Assembly: GCA_023101885.1 (NCBI GenBank)
Contig: JALPQD010000233.1
Span: forward strand, 992,001 to 1,056,000
Source of the DNA: Typhlomys cinereus
Lineage: Eukaryota > Chordata > Mammalia > Rodentia > Platacanthomyidae
DNA length: 64,000 bases
Direction of reading: 5' to 3'
The position numbers were made by a program, and so were the translations under genes. Positions 10,313-22,585 of this stretch are shown piece by piece (the stretch's first letter is position 1; each line of letters starts with the position of its first letter). The notes under the pieces were generated by a model. That model was not told where the DNA came from. It searched no databases and worked only from the letters and a program-made list of their open reading frames with translations.

Positions 10313-10327
10313 AAGAAGTTAGTTCTC
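10313..10327. repeat. TSD of the SINE at 10008, right copy
   Basis: Exact copy of 9993-10007. Confidence 0.92.
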
Positions 10328-10539
10328 TCCTTCTATCTACCATGTGATCTGGGATTGAATTTATCTCCATGCATATGAACAGGTATCTTATCCACCGAGT
10401 TTATCTTACCAGTTCCATCTCTCTTCTTTTTAGAACTGAAACGCGAACTCCAGAATTTTGCCAAAGAGATAACATTGCTGTAAATGCCATTCTCACACCT
10501 ATGGCAATAAATGAAAGACCTTTTGTAATTTTTTTAAGA

Positions 10540-11600
10540 TGATTACGTCTTCCCAAGAGATTAATCACCGAGGATGAAAATACAACCAGACAGAAACCTT
10601 CTACACTACCAGTCTATCAAAAACATAATTTTAAAAACGTGTTAACCATAATACCCTGCACAAGGGAACATAGAAAGGGGAAAAAAAGGAAAAATAAAGT
10701 GCCCTTAGATGCTCATACCAGAACTCATAGGTCACTAATATTAACTTCCCAGTACCAAGTATGTGATGTCTCCTAATGAGTTGTTGGTCAGAGAGGACTT
10801 AAATGTCTATCAAACAATATAGGCATTGTTCATTGCTCTTAGTTGCCCTCCAGAACCTAACAATAAAACCCTATTTCAGAGGAATCCATATATAAGGCTA
10901 ACAAGACATGAGAAAACGAACTTGAAAGGATATGGAAGCTTTCTCTTTGCCAGTCAGCTTTTAGAGTGCAGCTGATATAATGTAAGCTGCCATATTAGAA
11001 AAGAAATCTATAGTATCACCCAACTGTGAATGATTCAAGCTACAATAACAACTTCCTCACAAAAGGTGATCATTAATGCATTAGTGACATGTATAGTATG
11101 GAAAAAATCAGTTTCTTTCTGATTTCTGTAAAATAAGCCAAGTACCTGTGGAAGAAGAGACCATATGCTTTAAATGGCAACACATTTTTAAGTTTTAATA
11201 AGTACTTGATAGTAATCTGCTATCTAAGCACATATCATTTATACCAACACATTAAAGAATCTCTTGGTACTTGATCCTTTTGCAATGGGATATATATAAT
11301 GCAGACCATAACTATTCAAAGACAGAGAATAAATGAAAGGAGTGTTCAGTTCTAAAATCACCCTCCATTCCAAAGGTTAGAGAACCTTGACAGGGAGGCG
11401 GGCATAAAAATGTAAAAGCCTGAGGTTGGGAAGTGGTACTGCAAAACAGTATTCTTTGGTCATGACCCAAGAAATTATTGCACTGATGTCTACCTCCACT
11501 AGACCAGCACAATAGTTAACCTATCAGCATTTCACCATGGATAAGGGAAGATCTCAAGAAATACAACACCTTCTTGAGAGATTATTTAAGACTAAAGCCA
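10540..11600 (+). mobile_element. L1 LINE 3' UTR fragment, sense
   Basis: A non-coding segment of about 1 kb that aligns by eye with 23,250-24,390 throughout: CAGACAGAAACCTTCTACAC / CCAGATAGAAGCCTTCTATT, GTACCAAGTATGTGATGTCTCC / GTACCAGGTATGTGGCACCTC, TTGCCCTCCAGAACCTAACA / TTGTCTTCCAGAATCTGGCA, ending TTCTTGAGAGATTA / TCCTTGAGAGACTA. It is also the complement of 2751-3985. Interpreted as rodent L1 3' UTR. Confidence 0.6.
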
Positions 11601-12929
11601 GACAAAGAAGAAGATCAAGACTGAGTGAGCCACTATTGCTTTGGTCTTGTTATGATAATTCAAAAATGGGCTGTTACTCTCTTCAAAGGTAAGCACTTTC
11701 TACAGTACTTGACCATCTACAGTACTTCCAACGGTAAGAAGATACAATATTGTCCAGATCATAGATTCTAAAAGTAGGCTGCCACTCCATATGGGGTCAT
11801 GAAACTGAATGGAGGATCCTAAAATTATGGCAACCAAAAAGTTTTCTGAGCACATAACAACCAATAATTCATTCAGAATCAAATGCATCATGAATCTAAC
11901 ATGTTTCTGATCTCATCTTTCCCTGTTGCACTATTTGGATTCACTGCAGCCTTGACTCTGAACAAAGCGTGAACACTTGGCCCAGCAGACACTCTCCATC
12001 ACATCACAGAACACCTTGAAATGCTGCCTCAAACATCTCAGCTCAGATATTTGAGCACTGTATCTATAGATTGAAGAGTTCTTACTGTACATGGAAAGTT
12101 TTTTGTGCTTATTGAAACATAATGGTTTAATCACAAAATGCAAAGATGTTTTGAATACTTACATATCATCATTACTTGGCATGTACATATCAAATTAGTA
12201 TATTTTGGATTGTCCTGTACTGAATGTTCAATTTCAAAAATTTTCTGTTAAAGTTACTTAATTGTAACTCATGTAATTCATTTAATTATGAATTTTGGCT
12301 TGGAGATTAGGATAGAATTTCCAAGAATTTCAGTAACGGCACAAAATATACTTTTGCCATTTTGTATCACATATTTATATGAAGTGACAGCCTCAGTACT
12401 GATAAAAATTGAAATTTGGATTAACTCAGAAAAACTTGAAGATACTCTTTACCCCAAAGTAAATATTCCATGGAAATTTAATTTCTATATAAAAATATGA
12501 GGGACATTTCCTTTTTCAGTTTGTAAATTTGCTTTCATCTTTAATAAATGGTGAAATTATCTGTTTAGCAAATAATTGACTCAAAATAAATTTATGACTT
12601 ACTTTTTAAAAATGTATAATATGTGTATCTATTTTATAACTCTACATGCCTGGGATCATGTAAAAATTTCCTAGGCAATAGGGATTTTGAGTGTAAAAAA
12701 TTACGATGACACAATCTATGTAGCTCTTAATAATGTTAAATTTCCTTAATACAATATTAACAAAGAACTCCATTCTGGTATTCTTCTCTGTCTGTATTTT
12801 TTTTTTTTTTGTGATGATCTTATCACATATTGCTGTGTCAATACTTTTCTTGGAGAAATGTCATACTGTCTATCAACCCCAGATAAGAGTTTGATGACAG
12901 ACCAAAGTAATGATTATGTAAAGTAATAC
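11601..12929. other. No confident feature
   Basis: AT-rich non-coding DNA. A short segment near 11,790-11,880 (GGGGTCATGAAACTG..., ACATAACAACCAATAATTC) may be an old rodent repeat, but I could not name it. A T11 run lies near 12,798. Confidence 0.4.
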
Positions 12930-13440
12930 AAAGTAAAGTTTATTTTGGTTACTTGTCCAAGTAGAATGAGGGTTACTGACAGCTCAAAGATAGCTACATC
13001 ACCAGAAAACCCACCCAGCAAAGCTGAGACTCACAGAAGCTGAAACCCTGGAGCTCTCTGCAGCATGCTTGCTAGGAAAGTGTCCTCCAGACTTCAGGAA
13101 TATTAGGTGTCTCTCTCGACTGCTGGGCTGCTTGCTGGCCTATTCCAGGCTTTTCCACCACTCCAGAGTCGCCTTCAGACTGATGATGTTTCAGAGTCTA
13201 TTTCTGCCTTCTTGGCCTTTCCAGAAGAGAGTTGTCCTGTTCTAATTACCCTTCCTACCCCCCCCCCCAAAAGCAGTTGTTTACAACTTTTTTCCTCCCT
13301 CTGGAGAAAACTCCCTACCCCAATTGTTAATTTAATGAATTCCCAAACCTGACGAACTGTTTATTACTGACACTTGTTTCAACTTTCTGCACATCTTTCT
13401 TAGCTTAGACTGGAAGGTTGGAGAGAACATAATTTAAGAT
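12930..13440 (-). mobile_element. Possible LTR-type repeat, antisense
   Basis: The left part (AGGGTTACTGACAGCTC..., ATAGCTACATCACCAGAAAACCCACCC) resembles 27,070-27,130 (GGGTTATTTACAGAAGC..., GCAGCTACACCACTGAAG), suggesting one shared family. A C12 run is at 13,257-13,268. Class is uncertain. Confidence 0.35.
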
Positions 13441-13898
13441 GGCATTATGCTGTGCCCAAAGGAAAATGCCAAACAACACAAATATATAATGCTAAATATC
13501 ATCTCTATGTAATAAATGAAATTTATTTATACACCTGACAATTTTCTCCTGAACTCCCAATTTATTTCTCAACTGCCTTCACTCAGAGGTTACACCTGAA
13601 GCTCAGTGGCACTGTTACCTCCTATACTTCGAGCCCACATAGCTCTGCTGTTCACCCCCTCGATCTCAGTTGACTCTTTTATGGAAATTGTTTAGGACAG
13701 AGCACTGAGTTCTTTAGAATTCTTTTGGTTGCACCTCCCACACCCAAACTTCCAAGAAACTCTATTGCCTCTGTTGTTGAAATGCACCCCAGATTTGACA
13801 ACTTCCCACAATCTTCATCGTTGTTAACCTTGTCAAGGCCACTATTAGCCATGACTTGGTTGTCTGCAAATGCTTCTGTCTGACAAGAATGGCTATTT

Positions 13899-14134
13899 TT
13901 AGGCTGGAGAGATGGCTCGAGGGTTAAGATTCTATCTTGCAAGCAGAAGGTCCTGAATTCATATCCCAGGTCCCAGGTCTGCATTTGCCAGGCAGAAACT
14001 GCTGCAGTCTGCACTTCCGACCATGGTGGGCTGAGCCTGGGAAATCTCAGAGCGAAGCAAGAAGAGGTAGAAGCAATCCAGGATGATTTCTGAAGTCACT
14101 CTTGGCCTTCCACAGGGACACACAGTGCCCTCTG

Positions 14135-14180
<46 letters not shown>

Positions 14181-14208
14181 TCTATAAATAAAAATTTTTT
14201 AAATTAAA
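13899..14208 (+). mobile_element. Family B SINE with (CA)n tail
   Basis: Head GGCTGGAGAGATGGCTCGAGGGTTAAG, B-box GAATTCATATCCC, body ending CAGTGCCCTCTGATAC, a (CA)n array at 14,140-14,180 and a TCTATAAATAAAAATTT tail. Imperfect flanking repeats (AATGGCTATT / AATGACTATT) are a likely TSD. It splits an older L2-like region. Confidence 0.88.
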
Positions 14209-14234
14209 AAAATAATGACTATTCTTGTTTTCTT

Positions 14235-14560
14235 ATTCTTTCTGAAACAAATCATTTTAGCATATAAACCTGTCATGTCACTTCCTTCAGTGTGGTATAC
14301 TGTTTCTCGTCTCACTTAGAAGAGAGCCAAAATCTTACAAATAACTACAAATCTCTCATGATCTAGCTTCTCTTTACTTCTTTTTATTTCTTACTTTTTT
14401 TTTTTTTTTGTTAACGTCCCTCTCTGAATACTCCAGAATCTTTCCTACTATGGCTAATGCCTGGAACCTTTATCTCACAAATGTTCACTATAATAATCAT
14501 TACATCTTTTTCATCAGGTCTACTATACTCACATCTTACTCCCCAATCATTACAGGCAGT
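14235..14560 (+). mobile_element. L2 LINE fragment, sense, ancient
   Basis: AACCTGTCATGTCACTTCC..., GAGAGCCAAAATCTTACAA, TCTCATGATCTAGCTTCTC, CTATGGCTAATGCCTGGAACC follow the L2 order (cell-culture-like CCTGATCATGTCACTCC... GCCTGGAACG). Highly diverged, as expected for pre-placental L2. Confidence 0.6.
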
Positions 14561-14582
14561 ATTTTCCATGATTTTTAAAATG

Positions 14583-14970
14583 TTTTGTCATTGGCTTACG
14601 TGTAAGTTTATTCCCATGAGCTCATGTGTTTGACATCATCATTATCTTGGGCTGCTGTTTATTATCACCTTTAGTTGGTGTTAATGTTTGGGAAGGTCGT
14701 AGCACTTTGGGAAGGTGGGGGTGTGAGGCACGTCATAAGGATGGTCCTTGAGGTTTTATAGACCTGCCCTACTTTCTCCTCTTGATCTTGCTCTCTCTGC
14801 ATCCTGATGTCTATGGTGACCTGAACTGGCCTCCTGCTTCTGCCTCCAACCATGCAATTCCTGACAGAATAGACTACATCTTCTCTAAAACCATTAGCCA
14901 AATACCCTATTGCCTCTTTCTGCCTAAGTATGAGTTGTCCCACAACAAAAGAAAAATAAGTGAAAAATGC
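14583..14970 (+). mobile_element. MaLR LTR (ORR1/MT-like), sense
   Basis: CATGAGCTCATGTGTTTGAC, AGTTGGTGTTAATGTTTGGG, GGTCCTTGAGGTTTTATAG, CTTGATCTTGCTCTCTCTGC and AATTCCTGACAGAATAGAC match the order of rodent MaLR LTRs. No internal retroviral genes are present; it is a solo LTR of an ancient non-autonomous ERVL relative. Confidence 0.65.
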
Positions 14971-15162
14971 TTTCATATTTAAAACCCTATACATTTTACC
15001 AGTGCATTAGTTATTCTTTAACATTTCTTTTAGATGTTATATTGTTGAAAGAAATTAACTTTATTATTTTGTTTTTTGATGTGCATTCAATGAATTTAAT
15101 TCATCCTCAAGGAATTCCCATTGAAATGGATATTGCTTCATACATGATTCAAGAAATCATCA

Positions 15163-15240
15163 ACAGAGAGGGGTGGGGGGTGGAGGGAGGGACCAGTGTA
15201 CCTGTTAAGTTTGTATGAGTGGAAATAAAAAAAAGAAATA
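15163..15240 (+). mobile_element. Severely truncated young L1 tail
   Basis: A G-rich purine run (GAGGGGTGGGGGGTGGAGGG) is followed by GTGTACCTGTTAAGTTTGTATGAG and an A-rich tail. The same pair of blocks occurs at 21,910-22,070, so both are 3' ends of one L1 lineage. Confidence 0.6.
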
Positions 15241-18200
15241 ATTGTAAATATTATGATATACTTACAAATAAGCACAGAGTTCTGAATTGAGAAAAAACTC
15301 AAAATCAAGTAAAATTTTTGATCAAAAGACAGATACAAAATAGTAGATTCAAATGAAAAAATGCTCTTTTATTATCAACTGATATCATTTTTTCTAGAAG
15401 AATTTTTAGATGTTACTCTACGAAATTAAGGTTATAAAAGTGAGATAATTGATTATCTTACTAGTTTCCTCAAGTTACATGAGGTACTTCTAAGTGAAAG
15501 AAACTGATGATTCTTTTTCCCAGTGAAGTAAAAAGTATCCTCTTTTTATTTCAGAATTTGAAAACATCTAGAAATATCTATAAATGATATTTTTAAATGA
15601 CTATATTTTTAATTTTCCATTTGCTTTGTGTCCTTCTTCAGAAAACTTTTTTCTTGTTTTTCTCTATGTATAAACTATGAATGTTTCTTCCTTGAATGTT
15701 TGTAAAAATTTTTTTCTTTAAAGTCAAAGCTGTTACAATTTTCTTAGAATTGGGGTTACATTTTGGAAATGATCTCTATTTTTCCTAAGGTTATTCTGCC
15801 ATTATAATATTCTTCCTTTTCAATCAAATTCAAACTTGGTGACTCCTCTGAAAATTATCAATTTTGTAGTTATTATATTGATTAAGAACATTTTTCTTCC
15901 TTTTTCTTTTATTTCTGAATATATGAGCTGAAGTCAAAATAATTCAACTGCTGTATCTTAACTACGCACATGAAACTATTAAAAATATCTTGCTTAGACT
16001 TCGCTTTTCCTGAATGAACAATCATAACATTCAATTGGACATTTCATGTAACAAACTGACTCCATATTTCTTTCCTCATTCCTCACGATGAAGCAATAGT
16101 AAACACAATTTGAAAGTTTTCTTAATAAGCATTGGAGCAGAAAATAACTTGACTACATGTGTCAGGGATAAGAGAAAGCTGGTATTAACACAACAGTACC
16201 AAATCTGAACACCAAACATTCATCTGCTGAGTAGATGTTCCATAAATATTTGTTGAAGAAATAAATGATGTCCTATTTATGACTGAACATTCAACAGTGA
16301 TTAATTTTCATCACTTTGAACAGTTATGACCCTCTGTATTTTACCTATGCTCACTGGGGAGTTGGGGAAGAAGCTTCTCTCATCTATGCATAGTTATTTA
16401 AAAGACAACTGGACAGGCACATCATGCCCATTTAGCAAAACATAGTTGTAGAATCCCCTTAATGTCTATGACCTCTATAACTATTGACAACTTTTGATGT
16501 AGCTTCCATCCTACAGAGGATGGAATACATTCAGTATGCAGTTGGCTACTCCCAGAACAGATTTGCTGCTATTACAGAAATAGGTACATCTTCCTTGACT
16601 GGCCAATGGTATTGGATATAGAATCCAAAACTGGCTTAGTAAGACAATTCACTTTTTGCAGCTTACATAGGATCATCTGGCAAGATGAGTGGTACCCAGC
16701 AGGAAGAAGATTGCAGCCCAATTCTAGCCTGATTTTTTTTTTTTTTTTTTTTTGTCCTGTGACTGGAGTATGTGTTTCTTCAGCAAAAGACTTTATCACC
16801 ATTTCTGTTGGATGACCAGCAGCAGTGGCAATTGCCTGTGTTGCTTTGGGGATTTCAGGGGCATCGCAGGTCAGCAATTTGTGGAGAAGTAGTCCAACTT
16901 TGGAACTGGAATTTTATAGCTTATGAGAGCAGCTTTCCCCATCCACATTAGGTGCTTCTGCTCAAAATCTTTTATTTTATTTTTTAAATTAGCTCATCAA
17001 ATACCAGATATCCTTATGATTTCTTTGTTTTTCCAAAACTTCCTTATGACATCATTGATTTTTGTGATCCTATATCCAGTCACCGTGTCTCTACCCTAGT
17101 AAAAATTCGCTATTATGAAAAGTTGGGAATTGCCCATTGAACAACTGCAAAGTGTTCAAGTGTTTCATACACACCTGTGGTTCCATTCCAACCACTCTCA
17201 TTCTCTTCCCTCGGCTTAGAAGTAGTGAGGTATAACTTTTATGAACAGAAAACACAAAGAGCTTGGATTTTCTTGTTTGCCTTGATGGAAAGCTAGGCTT
17301 TATCAGTGTTCTTATAGAGACAAAGGTTGGCACATTCATTTGAGAATCAGAGGATTTTTCATACCTTGTATTTATTCAATGATTCAACAAAATCTTCACC
17401 TACCGGGCCAGTGTCATTCTAAAAAAAATACATTTAGTATATTTCTTGATGTCGATTTCTTCTTTTCTCTGTCAAAGAGTTAAAACTTTATCCAATGGTC
17501 ACTTAAAAATTTTGAACGTTTGCCAAATTTTGTTTTATTTTTAAATATTCAGATCATCAAAATAATTTACTAAAAGTGGTAAATCACTTAGGAAAGGACA
17601 ACCAACAGGCACTGAAATACTGTCCTTTAAGTAGTATTGATGAGATGGATATGAATCTGTATGTGGAATTTATTGCAATCTTTGTTACACTGATCATGAA
17701 CAAAAGAAAATCTTCCAGATTCTTCATAAGTATCCACTCAGATAAGTTCCTCCCATGCCACAATCATCAGTTCATCTGAAAATCAAAATACTTTCTATAA
17801 TGACAATTGTCCTGAGCCTAAAGATGTGTAAAGTCATTTCCTATTTCTTTTCTCTACAAAAGAACCAGGTTAAGTTTCAACTGACTATTTTCTTTGTTTC
17901 TTTTCAGAGTCACAATTTAATATCTTCTGAATATAGCCTGGCTAAAATAAATCAGGGGTCTCCCTAAGTAGCTAAAATTTCTTTTGTTCTAACAACACTT
18001 GATCATTGATTTCACCAAGTGGCAATAGAACTGCACATTTGGAAAAGATATTATTTCTACTGTCTCTTGTATTTCTACTTGTCACTAACTTACATTTGGA
18101 AAAAGTTTTTTCTACTTTCTCTTAAATTGTTACTAACTTTGGTGACACTGCAGAATCTCCTTTGGTACATTTCTTTTTTTTGTTATTTGGTAGCTTTGGG

Positions 18201-18878
18201 ACACAAAGTTGCCTTTTTGTATATCCATTTAAAACTTTAGATTCATTAATAGGATTATTTTAAGTAGAAGCTGATTTTGAGATAGTTTTTGACTCACAGA
18301 ATAGTACACACAATTCTAATAAATCTCCTTCATTCAATCTCTACCATGAAGACAATTACATACCCATAGTACTTGTGCTCAAAATAAGAATTGTCATCAA
18401 CATAATGGTACTATTAAACTAGACATCTTGTCGGATTTCATTGATGTCTTCCACTGTCACATGTCTCTGTAGCATCTTACCTAGGATACTATTTGCAGTC
18501 ATCCATTTGTTCTGTTCTGATCCAAATATTTTCAGTCTTAATTTTTTTATGATTTGGGGAATTTTAAGATTATAATGAAGTACTCTGTAGGATGCTTCTG
18601 CTTAGCTTGTCATCTGTTATCTTATGTTTAAATGATATTTTGTGTTTAAGGTAAAATATCATAAATGAATTAGTTCAAGGAACATGTGACTTATCATTAT
18701 GATGTTATACTTAATCACTATGAACATGAAGTTTGCCAAGGTTTCCTTGCTCTTAACTAAGTGCTTTCTTTTCTCATTCGCTTGTCTTTGGAAGAAATCA
18801 CTAATTCCACCTTGTGCTGAGGAAGGGGGATTAAATTTCACCTCCAAGAAGTGGAAATGACTTAAAGGCATTGTTGCA
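15241..18878. other. Mostly unrecognised AT-rich DNA; one L2/MIR-like tail
   Basis: At 16,225-16,272, GTAGATGTTCCATAAATATTTGTTGAAGAAATAAATG matches the common L2/MIR 3' terminus. At 16,560-16,930 a GC-richer block around a T19 run may be an old LTR or LINE fragment. I see no gene in the remainder; ORFs here are short and lack recognisable domains. Confidence 0.4.
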
Positions 18879-18879
18879 G

Positions 18880-19225
18880 TCATTTTTCCTGCTGTGAAAC
18901 AATATCATCTACAACTTAAGGGAAGAGGTAACAAGCATCTTATGTTCCCAGAGGTGATATAATCCATTACTGTGGAAATAGTAGCAGAGGATATGGCTGG
19001 AGGCAGAGCAGGAGGCTAGTTGAGTTCACCACAGCTATCAGGAAAAGAAGCAGAGCCTGACTACCAAAGCACAAAGCTGTTATCTTGATATTCCTTCTTC
19101 CAACCAAGGTCCATTTCCTAAAGGTGTCACAACTTTTCCAAACACTAACAATACAAATGATTCAAATACATGAGCCTGGAGTTGGGGATTGGGTATGGAT
19201 CACATTCAAACCAAAGCAAACATTA
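18880..19225 (-). mobile_element. MaLR-like repeat, antisense
   Basis: TTTTCCTGCTGTGAAACAATATCATC at the left, CTGGAGGCAGAGCAGGAGG, GTGTCACAACTTTTCC and GATTCAAATACATGAGCCTGG...CACATTCAAACCAAAGC at the right are in the order of antisense rodent MaLR-type repeats. Moderately diverged. Confidence 0.5.
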
Positions 19226-19908
19226 TCTGGAATCCTGCTGTAAGAAAGATTTCCCTTCTTTTTATTTATGGTTTGATTATGACTGTTTGTGGAATTTTGA
19301 GCATTTGTTTTATTCTTTGTATCTAATTTTTAGGATGTTAAGTAGTTATTACTTAACTGTGGTTTTGGGAAACTCTTTCAGGTAGACTTCTTGCCCTTCT
19401 GAAATGCTCCTATCTGTATTCATTTTACCATGGCTGTTTTGAAGGTTTAAGAGGTGGCAGATTCTTCCTTACTTTCTGGTAAAGCAAAGTATTCACTCTG
19501 TGTCAGTATTTGCTACACCATTTCTTTAAAATCTCTGCTTTGTTTTAATGGATTTCATTATTTATAAAATAGGGCACATGACTTAAGACATTTTAAAATA
19601 AGCATTTTATTTCAGGATATCTTTGGCCTTACAAAAAAAAGACCACCATGATAAGGTATCATTTTCTCACATCATGTCTAGGGAGTAAACTCTCAAGGTG
19701 ACTTATTGTTGCTATTAACCTAGATCATGTGATTAGGGAAAGTTTTTATAGTTTATCTAAGTGAAGCTGCTCATCTCATACCTCTCTTTTTTCTACCATT
19801 AGGAAGCACAGCATTTTGACGTAGCATTTGAAGCACAGTATCTACATAGGTTCTTTAGGATTCTTTATGGATATTCTCAATTTTTCCTAATGTTTCATTT
19901 ATTTAGCT
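19226..19908. other. No feature recognised
   Basis: AT-rich non-coding DNA without a supported ORF. Confidence 0.4.
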
Positions 19909-20090
19909 AAAAAAGAGAAAGAGAGAGAGAGGATACATGTATGCCACAGTTCATGTACAGTGATCAGAAAACAACATTCAAAAGATGGATATCCTTTCAC
20001 CATGTGGATTCTGGGGACTGAGTTCAGCTCACCAGATTTATATGCAGGCACTTTCACTCACTGAGAAATTCCACCAGCTCCAAAGATATT
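19909..20090 (-). mobile_element. Degenerate tRNA-type SINE, antisense
   Basis: A short GA run, then TACATGTATGCCACAGTTC, CACCATGTGGATTCTGGGGACTGAG, and a terminal CACTGAGAAATTCCACCAGCTCC that corresponds to a reversed SINE head. Same layout as 7812-7990. Confidence 0.55.
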
Positions 20091-20308
20091 ACTTTTATTC
20101 ATTGAGTTCTATCCATATTTTCCTTATTTTCCTTCTCAAATTAATCTACCTTTGGATACAATGTACCCATTTACTATCTCTCCTTTTGGGGGGGACCATT
20201 TTCCATTAAAAAAAAAAAGAATTTTCAGCCTATAACTTTCAAATGGCTTGTTAAATTTCTGTATGCATGAAAAGCTACTTATCATTTTATAACTTAGAAA
20301 TTTGTAAT

Positions 20309-20583
20309 TTTTAAAAATTTTTTTATTATTATTTATTCAATTGTGCGTGAGTGTGTGTGTGTGTGTGTGTAGAACCACAGGCGAATTCGGGAACCACCAT
20401 GGACCGCCTCCACCTCCTCCTTGTTTACTCTGCCCCGGGATTCACAGGATCCGCCCTACCAGGACCAGAAACGCAGGCCGCCCCCGCTTCCGCCTGGTGT
20501 CTATAGGTGGGGTCTAGGATCCGAACTCAGGACCTTCTGTCTGCGAGGCAGAGGCTTAACCCCTGAGCCACCTCTCCAGCCCT
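20309..20583 (-). mobile_element. Family A SINE, antisense, full length
   Basis: Tail TATTTATTCAATTG, short (TG)n, GGCGAATTCGGG, reversed body and B-box (GGATCCGAACTC), ending CACCTCTCCAGCCC. The TSD GAAATTTGTAAT is exact at 20,297-20,308 and 20,584-20,595. Confidence 0.95.
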
Positions 20584-20718
20584 GAAATTTGTAATGTTTT
20601 ATGTAGTCTTAATATGCACTGAGTTTTCCAGGGACATAACTAAGTACATAAGACAAGGAAGATTGAGATTACAAGTGAATAAAGGTGTTCAGTCTTTATG
20701 TTTTGTTTTATGGGTGCA

Positions 20719-20719
<1 letters not shown>

Positions 20720-20749
<30 letters not shown>

Positions 20750-20764
20750 GTCAGAGAGAGAGCA

Positions 20765-20811
<47 letters not shown>
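20720..20811. repeat. Compound (TG)n(GA)n microsatellite
   Basis: TG array to about 20,751, then a GA-rich array with two early interruptions to 20,811. No SINE head recognised beside it. Confidence 0.93.
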
Positions 20812-20813
<2 letters not shown>

Positions 20814-20939
20814 ACTCATGTAATTGTCAGGGAAAAACAGAGATAAGAAAGAATGTTCAGGGACTCAGTATTCCATTCTGTGGCTGCATCCAAAGGGGGA
20901 GGGGAACAAAAAACAAGTACTAAACCAACCCCCATCCCC

Positions 20940-21005
20940 CAGAAAAGTTTGTAGCATCTGCTGATAATAGTATGGTCTTGGGATCAAGCTTTTAACATAT
21001 GGTAG
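20940..21005 (-). mobile_element. Short MaLR-like fragment, antisense
   Basis: ATGGTCTTGGGATCAAGCTTTTAACATATGG resembles the conserved right end of antisense MaLR-like repeats (compare GGGGACCAAGCGTTTAACATATG near 29,582). Confidence 0.4.
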
Positions 21006-21048
21006 GACAGTTAGCAAACACACACAAAAAATGAGAAATTTGTCTGTC

Positions 21049-21184
21049 TGTGCTGGGAGTGATAACGTGTGTCTATATTCCCAACACTTAGAGAGCAGAG
21101 GTGAGATTATCCACAATTCAAAGCCAAACTTAACTACATAATGAGTTCAAGTTTTGTCTGTAATGCATGATACCTTGTTTCTAA

Positions 21185-21187
<3 letters not shown>
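21049..21187 (+). mobile_element. B1-like SINE, sense, diverged
   Basis: CTGGGAGTGATAACGTGTGTCTATATTCCCAACACTTAGAGAGCAGAGG and a later GAGTTCAAGTTTTGTC...ATACCTTGTTTCTAAA reproduce the B1 order. The A-rich end runs straight into a GATA array. Confidence 0.7.

Positions 21188-21222
<35 letters not shown>
21185..21222. repeat. (GATA)n microsatellite
   Basis: About nine tandem GATA units immediately after the B1 A-rich tail, suggesting that the array grew from the tail. Confidence 0.95.
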
Positions 21223-21224
<2 letters not shown>

Positions 21225-21317
21225 ACACCTCTCTACAGTGACATGGAGAACTCCAAGGACCACATCATAGAAATCATTTAAAATGATAATAGAACAAATT
21301 AATATTTTAAATGTTTT

Positions 21318-21495
21318 CAACTAAATATTTGTATATGTATATAGATATGTGCTTGTGTATAGATGTGTGTGTGTGTGTGTGTAGTGTGTAGAAGAAGAGG
21401 GCACTTGAGTGTGTGTGTGCCTGTGTAGAATCCAAAGTGGCTTTAGGAATCATCCTGATTATGTTACAGTACTTTCCAGTTAGCAGTAATATCAA
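21318..21495 (-). mobile_element. Family B SINE, antisense, truncated
   Basis: TATATGTATATAGATATGTGCTTGTGTATAG plus TG run, then AGGGCACTTGAGTGTG and GGCTTTAGGAATCATCCTGATTA. The left 30 bases are nearly identical to the copy at 22,586, marking a shared subfamily. The head end is missing. Confidence 0.7.
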
Positions 21496-21909
21496 ATGCC
21501 TCTGTTAGTTATTTTCACTAGTGAGCTATTATGAGATCTGTGTTTCTCCCTTCACAAAAAGAGAAGTCTTAATCATTGACACATGGGTAACACTGTTTCA
21601 GCTACATTAGGAAGCTACAATAATCAATTGCCTTCTTACCAAAACTGTACATATGAAAACCTTCACTAGAGGACCAAATGTGTAAGTATTCAACTTTGTG
21701 CTCAGGGCTTTACATTCCTATCATATTATTCTGTGAAATTGTCCAGTGTGTTTCATCCTTCTTTGGAATTAATGTACCAACTTCTTATTTAAGTTTACAA
21801 ATGAGAATAAATTTATTAACCAATTTTTTGGTTACTTACTAATCAATATTTATAAATTCGTCATGCTTGCCTGAAAATATCAACTGAAAATTGCACATTA
21901 AAGGACTCT

Positions 21910-22075
21910 CTGGGGATTGGGGGGGAGGCACTGGGGGATGGGGAGGGAGGGGTGAGGGGAGGGGGAGCAAGGGGTTCGGGGGGAGGAGAAGGGAGGGAGG
22001 GAAGTGGTGTACCTATTAAGTTTGTATGAGCAGAAATAATAATAATAAATGTTAAAAAAAGAAAAAGAAAAAAAA
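21910..22075 (+). mobile_element. Truncated young L1 3' end with G-rich purine tract
   Basis: A nearly pure G/A tract of about 95 bases (21,910-22,006), then GTGGTGTACCTATTAAGTTTGTATGAGCAG and (AAT)n/A-rich tail. Several GGGG runs give G-quadruplex potential. The block after the tract recurs at 15,190-15,220. Confidence 0.65.
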
Positions 22076-22585
22076 TTGATAAGCCAATGATTATTTTACC
22101 TGCCATAAGCAAATCAACTACAAACTTTCTAATACATATTTTAATTTTGAAGACTAAATTTTTCTGTATTGTAACATCAAACATTGAACAAAATATTATC
22201 AGCATATGTAGAAATGATATCACTTTTCAACATTGTATCAGTGACGACTCCCACAATCATACTGAATTTTCTTCATTAGTTATGTAGTTTAATACAATTT
22301 CCTACAGCCGTCAATTAGAAATTTATTCTCTTAATGATATGGCTTTTAGAATAGCATAGTCACTATACTTATAAATTCCAGACTTTTCTTTAATATCTGG
22401 GAAGTGGAATATACTTCACTATGATCAAACTTTTCTTTCTTTGTAGAAGGCTTATTTAATCTCATAGGTTTGCTTTAATTTTTGAGACATGAATCTATAC
22501 TTGCAGAATCAATGCCTTGTGAAATGGCCATTTTTGGACAATGTTGTAAAATCTATGCTCAGGTACTCAGTTGGATGCTTTCTTT
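22076..22585. other. No feature recognised
   Basis: AT-rich non-coding sequence with no supported gene or repeat. Confidence 0.4.
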
